This document shows positions 50,899-58,943 of a stretch of 64,000 nucleotides of DNA, piece after piece. The position numbers and the translations under genes are program-made. The notes beneath the pieces were generated by a model. That model was not told the origin of the DNA, did no database searches, and saw only the letters and a program-made list of their open reading frames with translations. Every line of letters starts with the position of its first letter. The first letter of the stretch is position 1. Source of the DNA: an uncultured Prevotellaceae bacterium (lineage in GTDB: Bacteria > Bacteroidota > Bacteroidia > Bacteroidales > Bacteroidaceae); contig CACZVE010000006.1 of the NCBI GenBank assembly GCA_902784565.1, positions 1 to 64,000 on the forward strand. Direction: 5' to 3'.

Positions 50899-50971
50899 GC
50901 GGGGGATAGCGAGCAAGGCTGCTAATCCCTTTGCCGCTAAAACCATTTCACAAACGAAAAAAGGATTAGCA
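50899..50971 (+). promoter_or_regulatory. Two mutually exclusive hairpins in the corA leader
   Basis: Hairpin 1 pairs GCGGGGGAT (50899-50907) with ATCCC and CCGC (50925-50937), with a TTTG bulge. Hairpin 2 pairs TGCTAATCC (50920-50928) with GGATTAGCA (50963-50971), whose right arm ends 2 bp before the corA ATG. The two share 50925-50928 and cannot form together, so ribosome position on the leader ORF could choose between them. No database RNA motif is assigned. Confidence 0.55.
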
Positions 50972-50973
50972 CA

Positions 50974-51900
50974 ATGAAGACATTCTGGAACACCCAAGGC
51001 GGACTGAGCCAACTCACAGAGTGGCAGCCCAATTGCTGGATACAGGTGACATGCCCCACCGAAGATGACCAGCGCGAACTTGAAGAGAAGTTCAATATCC
51101 CCGACTATTTCATGTCGGACATCAGCGATACCGACGAGCGTGCCCGTTATGAGTACGACGACGGTTGGATGCTCATCATCCTCCGTATCCCCTACGTTAA
51201 GGAGATACGGTCAAGAACACCATATACCACCGTACCCCTCGGTATCATCCACAAGCGCGACGTCACCATCACCGTCTGCTTCTACGAGACGAATATGATG
51301 ATTGATTTCGTTTCGTACCAACAGAAGCGCGGCGAGGGGTTTACCGACCATGTCGATATGATCTTCCGTATCTTCCTTTCCAGTGCCGTCTGGTACCTGA
51401 AACGTCTGAAACAGATCTCCATGCTCGTCGACAAGGCCAAGCGCAACCTCGACAAGGAGGTGAACAACGAGAGTCTGATTGGTCTGAGCCGTCTGCAGGA
51501 CTCGCTCACCTACTTCCAGACCTCCATCCGAGGCAACGAGACCCTGCTTTCGAAACTTAAATTCAAACTCCAGATTGACGAGTTGGATGCCGACCTTATT
51601 GAGGATGTCAACATCGAGATGACACAGGCCCGCGAGACCACTCTCATCTACTCCAACATCCTGGAATCGACGATGGACACCTACCAGAGTATCATCAACA
51701 ACAATATGAACACGGTGATGCGTACCCTGACTTCCGTCACCATCATCATGATGATTCCCACGCTGATTACTTCGATGTTCGGTATGAACCTCGTCAACGG
51801 TATGGAATCCAAGCCCTGGGGTTTCATCATCGCCATCATCCTCTCCATTGGCGTTTCTGGTGCCTGCTGGTGGTTTTTCCGCCACAAAAGGCTCGTTTAA
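50974..51900 (+). CDS. corA: CorA-family divalent cation transporter
   Basis: A 308-residue CorA/Mrs2-type channel for Mg2+ (possibly Co2+ or Ni2+). The cytoplasmic alpha/beta funnel (1-240) is followed by TM1, with the signature loop GMN in TSMFGMNLVNGM, and TM2. It ends FRHKRLV, a basic tail usual for the family. Regulation is suggested by the leader features upstream. Confidence 0.93.
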   Translation: MKTFWNTQGGLSQLTEWQPNCWIQVTCPTEDDQRELEEKFNIPDYFMSDISDTDERARYEYDDGWMLIILRIPYVKEIRSRTPYTTVPLGIIHKRDVTITVCFYETNMMIDFVSYQQKRGEGFTDHVDMIFRIFLSSAVWYLKRLKQISMLVDKAKRNLDKEVNNESLIGLSRLQDSLTYFQTSIRGNETLLSKLKFKLQIDELDADLIEDVNIEMTQARETTLIYSNILESTMDTYQSIINNNMNTVMRTLTSVTIIMMIPTLITSMFGMNLVNGMESKPWGFIIAIILSIGVSGACWWFFRHKRLV

Positions 51901-51944
51901 TACATAAAGAATGTTAATTGTTAGGATGTTCCGAAAATTATATT

Positions 51945-51952
51945 TAATTTTG
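51945..51952 (+). promoter_or_regulatory. -7 box of the DUF349 gene
   Basis: TAATTTTG, 44 bp before the ATG at 51997; there is no convincing -33 at the normal distance. Confidence 0.45.
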
Positions 51953-51996
51953 CGGAATATTGCGTGAACATAATCAAGTCAGTAACTAATCGTTAA

Positions 51997-53895
51997 ATGA
52001 TGGACTCTCAAGACAACATCCTCGAACAGGAGGTAAAAGAAGAAGTTATCCAGGAAGCAACTGCTCCTGAAGTAGAAACCCCAGCAGCCGCAGAAACGGA
52101 GGCTTCAGTTGAAGTCGTAGAGGCTCCTGCCGAAGAAGCACAGGCACCAGCCGAAGAGACACAGGCTCAAGCCGAGGAAGAACAGCCTCAGAAGGTCTAC
52201 GAGACCAAGAAGGAGGTGATCGACCGCATCAAGGACATTGCACACGGCGATGAGCCTCTTCAGAAGGAAGAGATCGACTACCTGAAGACCGTTTTCTACA
52301 AACTGCACTTTGCCGAGCGTGAAGCCGACCTCAAGGCCTACCTCGACGCTGGCGGTGATCCCGATGCCTACCAGATTACGCCTGATGAGGACGAGGAAGT
52401 CTTCAAGGCTGAGATGGGTATCATCAAGGAGAAGCGTGCCAAACTCTTCAAGGAGCAGGAGGCTGAGAAACAGGAGAACCTGGAAAAGAAACTTGCCATC
52501 ATTGAGAAAATAAAGGCCATGATTACCTCGCCTGAGGAGGCCAACAAAGCCTATCAGGAGTTCAAAGCCCTGCAGACAGAGTGGAAAGAAATCAAGAACG
52601 TGCCAGCAGAGAAGGCCAGTGAACTCTGGCGCAACTACCAACTCTATGTGGAACAGTTCTACGACCTGTTGAAACTCAACAGCGAGGCTCGTGAATACGA
52701 CTTCAAAAAAAATCTCGAACTGAAGACCAAACTCTGTGAGGCCGCCGAGCGCCTGGCTGACGAGACGGATGTCATCAGTGCTTTCCACCAGTTGCAGAAA
52801 CTCCATGCAGAATACCGCGAAATCGGTCCTGTCAATAAGGATCTGCGCGAGGAGATATGGAACCGTTTCAAGGCAGCCTCTACCGTCATCAACAAGCGGC
52901 ACCAACAGCACTTCGAAGGTATCCGTGCCAAGGAAGAAGATAATCTGGCCCGTAAGACCGCTCTCTGCGAGAAAGTTGAGGCTATTGCCGCCGAAGAAAA
53001 CAAAGGCAGCAGCGACTGGGAGAAGCACACCAAGGAGATTATCGACGTGCAAACCGAGTGGAAGACTATCGGTTTCGCTCCGCAGAAGATGAACGTGAAA
53101 ATCTTCGAACGTTTCCGTGCCGCCTGTGACGACTTCTTTGGTCGCAAGGCACAATATTTCAAAGGTCTCAAGGATACCTTCAAGGAGAATGCCGAGAAGA
53201 AGCGCGCGCTCATCGAGAAAGCCAAGGCCCTGCAAGACTCCACTGACTGGAAGTCTACCAGCGACAAGCTCATTGCGCTCCAGAAAGAATGGAAGACCAT
53301 CGGTATGGTACCTAAGAAACTCGGTGACCAGTTGTGGGAAGAGTTCCTCGGAGCCTGCAACAAATTCTTCGAGGCCCGCAATGCTGCCGGTGCAGGTCAG
53401 CGCGGTGAGGAGCACACCAATCTTGAGAAGAAACGTGATGTCATCGAGAAACTCAAGGCCGTAGCCGAAGAGGCTGGCGAAGGTATCCAGGAGAAGGTAC
53501 AGCAACTCGTGGAGGAGTACCAGGCCATCGGACATGTACCCTTCAAGGAGAAGGACAAGATCTATGAGGAATACCATGCCGTACTCGACAAACTCTATAA
53601 GGACCTGAACATCAGTGTCGCCAAGAAGCGTCTCACCAACTTCAAACAAAACCTGAAGCAGGTAGCAGAGCGTGGAGAGAATGCTCTCGACAACGAGCGC
53701 GCCCGTCTGTTCCGCCAGTACGAGGCCATTAAACAGGAGGTACAGACCTACGAGAACAACCTCGGCTTCCTCAATGCGAGCAGTAAGAAAGGTAACAGCC
53801 TCATCGACGAGATGAACCGCAAGGTGCAGAAACTAAAAGATGAGATGAACTTGGTCCGCGAAAAGATTAAGGCCATCGACGCCGAGAACAAATAA
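51997..53895 (+). CDS. DUF349-domain protein
   Basis: A 632-residue cytoplasmic protein. The N-terminal ~65 residues are an Ala/Glu/Pro low-complexity tail (EAPAEEAQAPAEETQAQAEE), followed by a charged helical body with six DUF349-like repeats (LQTEWKEIKNVPAEKASELW, LQKEWKTIGMVPKKLGDQLW and similar), typical of this helical repeat family in Bacteroidetes. The function is unknown; the family's repeat layout suggests a scaffold. A strong terminator follows. Confidence 0.85.
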   Translation: MMDSQDNILEQEVKEEVIQEATAPEVETPAAAETEASVEVVEAPAEEAQAPAEETQAQAEEEQPQKVYETKKEVIDRIKDIAHGDEPLQKEEIDYLKTVFYKLHFAEREADLKAYLDAGGDPDAYQITPDEDEEVFKAEMGIIKEKRAKLFKEQEAEKQENLEKKLAIIEKIKAMITSPEEANKAYQEFKALQTEWKEIKNVPAEKASELWRNYQLYVEQFYDLLKLNSEAREYDFKKNLELKTKLCEAAERLADETDVISAFHQLQKLHAEYREIGPVNKDLREEIWNRFKAASTVINKRHQQHFEGIRAKEEDNLARKTALCEKVEAIAAEENKGSSDWEKHTKEIIDVQTEWKTIGFAPQKMNVKIFERFRAACDDFFGRKAQYFKGLKDTFKENAEKKRALIEKAKALQDSTDWKSTSDKLIALQKEWKTIGMVPKKLGDQLWEEFLGACNKFFEARNAAGAGQRGEEHTNLEKKRDVIEKLKAVAEEAGEGIQEKVQQLVEEYQAIGHVPFKEKDKIYEEYHAVLDKLYKDLNISVAKKRLTNFKQNLKQVAERGENALDNERARLFRQYEAIKQEVQTYENNLGFLNASSKKGNSLIDEMNRKVQKLKDEMNLVREKIKAIDAENK

Positions 53896-53900
53896 CAATA

Positions 53901-53928
53901 AAGAATCCCGCCTACCAGCGGGATTCTT
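53901..53928 (+). terminator. Terminator of the DUF349 gene
   Basis: A perfect 11-bp stem AAGAATCCCGC/GCGGGATTCTT with a 6-nt loop, 5 bp after the stop codon. Confidence 0.8.
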
Positions 53929-53940
53929 GGTAATGATTTG

Positions 53941-53948
53941 TATATTTG
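53941..53948 (+). promoter_or_regulatory. -7 box of the GH3 gene
   Basis: TATATTTG. An ATG at 53955 would make a leaderless mRNA, whereas that at 53979 leaves about 25 nt. TTG at 53946 overlaps the box and is excluded. Confidence 0.5.
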
Positions 53949-53978
53949 CAGACGATGATACACAAAAACCTCAATAAT

Positions 53979-56264
53979 ATGGTAAAGAAGATTTCAATAT
54001 TTCTCGCTATCATGGCTCTGACCATCTCGTCCGTCACTGTACAAGCACAGATATACCAGAGCAAGTTGCTTGAGCATGAGCAACAGATTGACGACATCAT
54101 CAAGGGTATGACCCTCGAAGAGAAGATTGCCATGCTCCACGGAAAGAACATGTTCTCATCGGCAGGCATCCCCCGCCTGGGCATCGCCGACATGGAGTAT
54201 GCTGACGGACCATTCGGCATACGAGAAGAAATGGAACCCCACTCTTGGAACTCCGCCAACCTCACCACAGACTCCGCCACCTTTTTTCCCACAGGATCGG
54301 CACTTGCCGCCACATGGAGTACCGAATGGGCCTACAACTACGGACGGGGCATGAGCCGCGAGGCCCGGCTGCGCGGCAAAGACATGATTCTCGGCCCGGC
54401 CATCAACATCCAGCGCATACCAACCGGCGGACGCACTTACGAATACCTGAGCGAGGATCCATTGCTGAGCGGTATGCTCGCCGTGGCCTACACACGGGGC
54501 GCACAGGAACATGGCACCGCCGTCTGCCTGAAACACTACGCCCTGAACAACCAGGAGGACTATCGCGGTTTCGTGGATGTGCATATCTCCGACCGTGCGA
54601 TGCACGAGATCTACCTGCGGCCTTTCGAGATGGCTGTCCGTGAGGCCGATGCCTGGGGCGTGATGGCAGCCTATAACAAGGTGAACGGACGCTGGTGCTC
54701 GGAGAACAAACCGTTGCTCACCACCATTCTGCGCCAACAGTGGGGCTTCCCCGGTATGGTGATCAGCGACTGGGGTGGTGTCCACTCGACGGTGGATGCC
54801 GTGACGGCAGGTATGAATGTAGAGATGCCCGGTAACCGTTTCTTCGGTCAGGCTTTGCTCGACTCGGTGAAGACGGGCAAGGTGAGCGAAGACATTATTA
54901 ATCAACGTGTGCGCGAAATCCTCCGCGTGCGTTTGACGGTGACGCCCATCCCCTTTGACCATGCCAACTTAACACCCGTGGGCAACGATGATGAGATGCT
55001 GACGGCCCTGCAGGTAGCACGCCGCTCCATCGTACTACTAAAGAACGAACCCATTGTCGGAAAGCACGCCCTGAAGGCGGCGAAGAACCGCCCCTGGCCC
55101 CTGCTGCCTATTAACCTAACGGAGGTGAAAAGCATCGCCGTCATCGGCGAGAATGCCGTGACGAAGATGGCCCTCGGCGGTGTGGGTGCCGGTGTGAAGA
55201 CGCGCAAGGAAATTACACCCCTTGAAGGTTTGCAGGCCGTACTCGGCGGTGGGAAGAAAATCACCTACGCACCAGGCTATAAGAGTTTCGACAGAGACAG
55301 CCGTAACAAACGACAGAGTCCACAGCAACCCGCCGACCCTCAACTGATGGCGGAAGCCGTGAAAGTGGCAAAGGGTGCCGACCTTGTTATTTTCTTTGCT
55401 GGCGACAACCGCGAAGTGGAGACCGAGGGTTCCGACCGCAAGAGCATCACCCTGCCCTCGGGACAGGACGAACTAGTCCAAGCCCTTGCCAAGGCGAACC
55501 CGCGCCTCGTCACCGTCATCGTCGCCGGTGGACCAGTGGATATCAGTACGGTCGATACCGTATCACCCGCCCTCTTGGTGTCGTGGTTTAACGGTTCCAT
55601 GGGTGGACTGGCCATCGCCGAAGTGTTGAACGGCAATATCACGCCCTCTGGTAAACTACCTATGTCATGGCCAAAGAAACTGGAGGATGTGCCGGCCTAT
55701 GTCACAGGCACCTATCCGCAGAACGTCAGCAATAATAATCAGGGCGATATCTTTGTGGACATCACCCGTAACCGTAGTAATGATCGTCGTCAACAACTCA
55801 TCGCCAACTACGCCGAGGAAGGTCTCGTCGGCTATCGCTGGTACGATAAAAAAAATGTTGCCGTAGCCTATCCCTTTGGTTACGGTCTTTCTTACGCTAC
55901 ATTTACCTACAGCGACCTGAAGGTGACACCTACGGTCGAGGGATTCGACGTAAGTTTTGTTCTCACTAACACGTCAAGCTTTGCTGCAGAAGAAGTAACA
56001 CAGGTTTATGTCTCTCGTCCCACTTCTCGTATTGAGCGTCCCATAAAAGAACTCAAGGGTTTCCGTCGTGTAGCCCTGAAGCCTGGTGAGCGAAAGACTG
56101 TTTCCATCCCCCTGCGCCGTGACGACCTTTGTCACTGGGATGAGTCTACACAGTCATGGTCTCTGGAGTCTGGCGACATCACTGTCCTCGTAGGTGGATC
56201 GTCTGACAATCTACCGTTAAAAACAGTACAGACAGTTCAGAACCCACTCAACGACAAGTTATAA
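53979..56264 (+). CDS. bglX: Glycoside hydrolase family 3 (beta-glucosidase/xylosidase)
   Basis: A 761-residue secreted GH3 enzyme, three domains. The signal peptide is MVKKISIFLAIMALTISSVT, with VQAQ after it; an ATG at 53955 would add eight residues. The (beta/alpha)8 domain has LGPAINIQRIP, KHYALNNQED and the nucleophile Asp in VISDWGG; the second domain includes VIVAGGPVDIS; and the Fn3-like end (PIKELKGFRRVALKPGERKT) is present. It releases terminal beta-linked sugar. With the GH67 gene 28 bp downstream, a role in xylo-oligosaccharide breakdown is likely; glucose or xylose preference cannot be read from sequence. Confidence 0.92.
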   Translation: MVKKISIFLAIMALTISSVTVQAQIYQSKLLEHEQQIDDIIKGMTLEEKIAMLHGKNMFSSAGIPRLGIADMEYADGPFGIREEMEPHSWNSANLTTDSATFFPTGSALAATWSTEWAYNYGRGMSREARLRGKDMILGPAINIQRIPTGGRTYEYLSEDPLLSGMLAVAYTRGAQEHGTAVCLKHYALNNQEDYRGFVDVHISDRAMHEIYLRPFEMAVREADAWGVMAAYNKVNGRWCSENKPLLTTILRQQWGFPGMVISDWGGVHSTVDAVTAGMNVEMPGNRFFGQALLDSVKTGKVSEDIINQRVREILRVRLTVTPIPFDHANLTPVGNDDEMLTALQVARRSIVLLKNEPIVGKHALKAAKNRPWPLLPINLTEVKSIAVIGENAVTKMALGGVGAGVKTRKEITPLEGLQAVLGGGKKITYAPGYKSFDRDSRNKRQSPQQPADPQLMAEAVKVAKGADLVIFFAGDNREVETEGSDRKSITLPSGQDELVQALAKANPRLVTVIVAGGPVDISTVDTVSPALLVSWFNGSMGGLAIAEVLNGNITPSGKLPMSWPKKLEDVPAYVTGTYPQNVSNNNQGDIFVDITRNRSNDRRQQLIANYAEEGLVGYRWYDKKNVAVAYPFGYGLSYATFTYSDLKVTPTVEGFDVSFVLTNTSSFAAEEVTQVYVSRPTSRIERPIKELKGFRRVALKPGERKTVSIPLRRDDLCHWDESTQSWSLESGDITVLVGGSSDNLPLKTVQTVQNPLNDKL

Positions 56265-56292
56265 AGCAAGAATAATTATTTTGAGATAAACT

Positions 56293-58326
56293 ATGATAAA
56301 GAAAAATTTCCTTATCTCTGCTCTTTTCCTGTTGATGGCAGGATGGAGTACTGCTGTCGCTGAAGACGGCAGCCGTCTGTGGTTACGGTTCAACAATGCC
56401 AACACCACAGCAACGATTACAGGCGTCAAAGGAACGGCTCTGACCGAGTTGCAAACCTACTGGCAGGGTGGTCCTGTAGTTTTAAAACGTCAAAAGGGTA
56501 TAGCTAAGGACGGCTATACTATCAAGAGCCAGGACGACAAGACCGTGATAACGGCCACCAGTGATGCTGGTTTACTCTACGGTGCCTATCACCTGCTGCG
56601 CCTGCAACAGACGGGGGAACGGTGCAACGGCCTTGACATCAAGGAAGAGCCCTTCTACGACCTGCGCATCCTGAACCACTGGGATAACCCCAATGGCACC
56701 GTGGAGCGTGGCTTTGCAGGACATAGTATCTTCGTGAATCCTGACCCGGAACGCATGAAGATGTACGCCCGTGCCAATGCCTCTGTGGGTATCAATGGCA
56801 CCGTGCTCAACAATGTGAATGCCAAGCCCGAGGCTCTCACGACCGAGAGTCTGGAAAAGGCCAAGGCTATCGCCGACCAGTTGCGCCCCTACGGTATACG
56901 CGTGTACCTATCTATTAATTTCGCCTCGCCCATCAAGGTAGGTGGACTGGAAACTGCCGACCCGCTCAATGCCGAGGTCGTCAAATGGTGGAAGAATAAG
57001 GTGGACGAAATCTACAAACTGATTCCCGACTTCGGCGGTTTCCTCGTGAAGGCCAACTCCGAGGGAGAGCCTGGCCCACAGGACTTCGGACGCACCCACG
57101 CCGATGGTGCCAATATGCTGGCTGGTGTGCTGAAACCCCACAAGGGCATTGTGATGTGGCGCGCCTTCGTCTATGCGCCCCAGAGTCCAGACCGCGCCAA
57201 CCAGGCCTATCTGGAATTTATGCCGCTCGACGGACAGTTTGCTGATAATGTCATCATCCAGATCAAGAACGGCCCCGTGGACTTCCAACCACGCGAGCCA
57301 TATAGTCCGCTGTTCACTGCCATGCAGAAGACGCAGATGATGGTGGAGTTCCAGATTACGCAAGAGTATCTCGGTGCCGCCAATCATCTGGTATATCTCG
57401 CCCCCATGTGGCAGGAATTCTTCTCGTTTGTGAAGCCCGGTAGCCTGAAAGCAATGGCGGGTGTGGCTAACATTGGTGACGACACCAACTGGTGCGGCCA
57501 TCACTTTGCACAGTCTAACTGGTATGCCTTCGGACGCTTGGCATGGAACCCCTCGTTAAAGTCGGAAGATATTGCCGACGAATGGCTGCAACAGACATTC
57601 GCCCCCCCCTTATCCTTCAAGAGTCTCACCAATGCAATCAATCTTAGTAGCGCGCAATATCCAGCACAATATGGGTATCCTTGGGGCATCCTTATTGACA
57701 TGATGATGTCCAGTCGCGAAGCCTGCGTGAACTACATGATGCCACTGGGCATCCACCATATCTTTGCTGGCACCCACCACTACGGGCCGGAGCCCTGGTA
57801 TGCGCCACGCGGACTGAGAGCCGACTGGACCCCACCCTACTACCACAAGGCCGACAGCATCGGACTGGGCTTTGACCGCACGCTCACAGGCTCAGCCAAC
57901 GTCAAGCAGTATCCCGAAGAACTCTGCAATTTGTACAACGACATCAATACCTGTCCTGAGAACCTGTTGACCTGGTTCCACCACGTGCCTTGGGATCACA
58001 AGATGAAGAGCGGACGCACATTTTGGAACGAACTCTGCCACAAATACAACGACGGGGTTTACGAGGCCCGTCGCTTCCTCACCATCTGGGATGCCATGCA
58101 GCCCTACATCGATGTACAGCGCTTCGAAGAGGTGCAGCATAAACTCCGCATCCAAGTCCGCGATTCCGAATGGTGGCGCGACGCCTGTCTGCTCTATTTT
58201 CAGACGTTCTCCAAACGTCCCATCCCATCGGATGTGGAGCATCCCGTTCACAACCTTGATGAGATGATGAAGTTCCGCATCCCCATCACCATGTATGAGA
58301 ATCCTGAAAGCGGATACACCAAATAA
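56293..58326 (+). CDS. aguA: Alpha-glucuronidase, GH67
   Basis: A 677-residue enzyme that removes (4-O-methyl)glucuronic acid from xylo-oligosaccharides. The signal peptide (MIKKNFLISALFLLMAGWST) is followed by a non-catalytic N-terminal domain (to ~115) and a (beta/alpha)8 barrel. Family motifs are VKANSEGEPGPQDFGRTHAD (Glu in SEGEPGP), VDFQPREP (Asp) and EFQITQEYLG (Glu), the three carboxylates of GH67. The C-terminal helical domain (after ~460) is complete. It pairs with the GH3 gene in one transcript. Confidence 0.94.
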   Translation: MIKKNFLISALFLLMAGWSTAVAEDGSRLWLRFNNANTTATITGVKGTALTELQTYWQGGPVVLKRQKGIAKDGYTIKSQDDKTVITATSDAGLLYGAYHLLRLQQTGERCNGLDIKEEPFYDLRILNHWDNPNGTVERGFAGHSIFVNPDPERMKMYARANASVGINGTVLNNVNAKPEALTTESLEKAKAIADQLRPYGIRVYLSINFASPIKVGGLETADPLNAEVVKWWKNKVDEIYKLIPDFGGFLVKANSEGEPGPQDFGRTHADGANMLAGVLKPHKGIVMWRAFVYAPQSPDRANQAYLEFMPLDGQFADNVIIQIKNGPVDFQPREPYSPLFTAMQKTQMMVEFQITQEYLGAANHLVYLAPMWQEFFSFVKPGSLKAMAGVANIGDDTNWCGHHFAQSNWYAFGRLAWNPSLKSEDIADEWLQQTFAPPLSFKSLTNAINLSSAQYPAQYGYPWGILIDMMMSSREACVNYMMPLGIHHIFAGTHHYGPEPWYAPRGLRADWTPPYYHKADSIGLGFDRTLTGSANVKQYPEELCNLYNDINTCPENLLTWFHHVPWDHKMKSGRTFWNELCHKYNDGVYEARRFLTIWDAMQPYIDVQRFEEVQHKLRIQVRDSEWWRDACLLYFQTFSKRPIPSDVEHPVHNLDEMMKFRIPITMYENPESGYTK

Positions 58327-58329
58327 CAA

Positions 58330-58446
58330 GAAATTGCCAAGTGTTGATTATCAACTACTTGGCAATTCCTTCTGTTGGGGTACTCGGACTCGCTTTTTGC
58401 TGAGGTGCAGTCTGACATCGCACGAGCATTTCTTAAAATGCGAGTG
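58330..58446 (-). ncRNA. Candidate small RNA with its own promoter and terminator
   Basis: On the minus strand a full consensus promoter (58447-58477) starts a transcript at about 58440. No ORF follows. The predicted RNA forms GCATTT/AAATGC near its 5' end, then has CTCGC/GCGAG arms, and ends at a long hairpin (58332-58367) followed by TTTCTTGTTATTT. It lies antisense to nothing, in the GH67-rsfS gap, and is about 110 nt. No known RNA family is recognised; the SRP RNA core motif is absent. Confidence 0.5.
58332..58367. terminator. Bidirectional terminator after GH67
   Basis: AATTGCCAAGT/ACTTGGCAATT plus an inner GTTGA/TCAAC stem, with one bulged T. It serves the GH67 transcript and the candidate minus-strand RNA. 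Confidence 0.8.
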
Positions 58447-58477
58447 CAAAGGTACTACTTTTTCCGGAACTACCAAA
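58447..58477 (-). promoter_or_regulatory. Minus-strand promoter of the candidate small RNA
   Basis: TTTG (58474-58477), 19 bp, TACCTTTG (58447-58454). It has no coding gene downstream. Confidence 0.6.
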
Positions 58478-58524
58478 ACTTTTCGGAGAAAAAATATAAA
58501 AAACCGCAATTTTTCCGCTTTTAT

Positions 58525-58555
58525 TTTGCATTTCGCGTGAATTAAAGTACCTTTG
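58525..58555 (+). promoter_or_regulatory. Promoter of the rsfS-ftsH-cdsA operon
   Basis: TTTG (58525-58528), 19 bp, TACCTTTG (58548-58555), 27 bp before the rsfS ATG. It is back-to-back with the minus-strand promoter at 58447-58477. Confidence 0.7.
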
Positions 58556-58582
58556 CAAAAGATTTCACCTATTTATATTTTA

Positions 58583-58942
58583 ATGGAACAAACAAAAGCA
58601 CTTGTTAAGACCATCACAGAAGGTATCCAGGAGAAGAAGGGCAGCAACATCGTCATTGCCGACCTGACAAAGATCGACGGAACCATCTGCAAATACTTTA
58701 TCATATGTCAAGGCAACTCTCCCGCACAGGTGGAGGCCATCACGGAGTCGGTAGGCGACTTTGCCCGCAAGCAATTGAAGGAAAAGCCCACCCACGTAGT
58801 GGGCTTGGAACATGCACAATGGGTAGCGATGGACTATACGGACGTTCTAGTTCACATTTTCCTGCCTGACGTTCGCGACTATTACGACTTGGAGCATCTC
58901 TGGGAAGATGCCAAATTAACTTTCATCCCCGACTTAGACTAA
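58583..58942 (+). CDS. rsfS: Ribosome silencing factor RsfS
   Basis: A 119-residue protein of the RsfS/Iojap family, which binds uL14 and blocks joining of the subunits in starved cells. Start MEQTKALVKTITEGIQEKKG; the conserved KYFIICQGNSPAQVEAIT and AQWVAMDYTDVLVHIFLPDV, then YDLEHLWEDA, are all present. It is 1 bp upstream of ftsH. Confidence 0.94.
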   Translation: MEQTKALVKTITEGIQEKKGSNIVIADLTKIDGTICKYFIICQGNSPAQVEAITESVGDFARKQLKEKPTHVVGLEHAQWVAMDYTDVLVHIFLPDVRDYYDLEHLWEDAKLTFIPDLD

Positions 58943-58943
58943 T

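Noticed and set aside
52105..53649. A 514-codon open frame on the minus strand opposite the DUF349 gene
   Set aside because: It is the mirror of a Lys/Glu-rich, GAG/AAG-codon-heavy gene, which leaves the opposite strand free of stops and gives a Leu-rich product. The plus-strand frame has family repeats, a promoter box and a terminator.
58368..58440. SRP RNA or 6S RNA
   Set aside because: The conserved SRP tip (AGGTCCGGAAGGAAGCAG type) is missing and the folding does not give a long 6S-like bubble.
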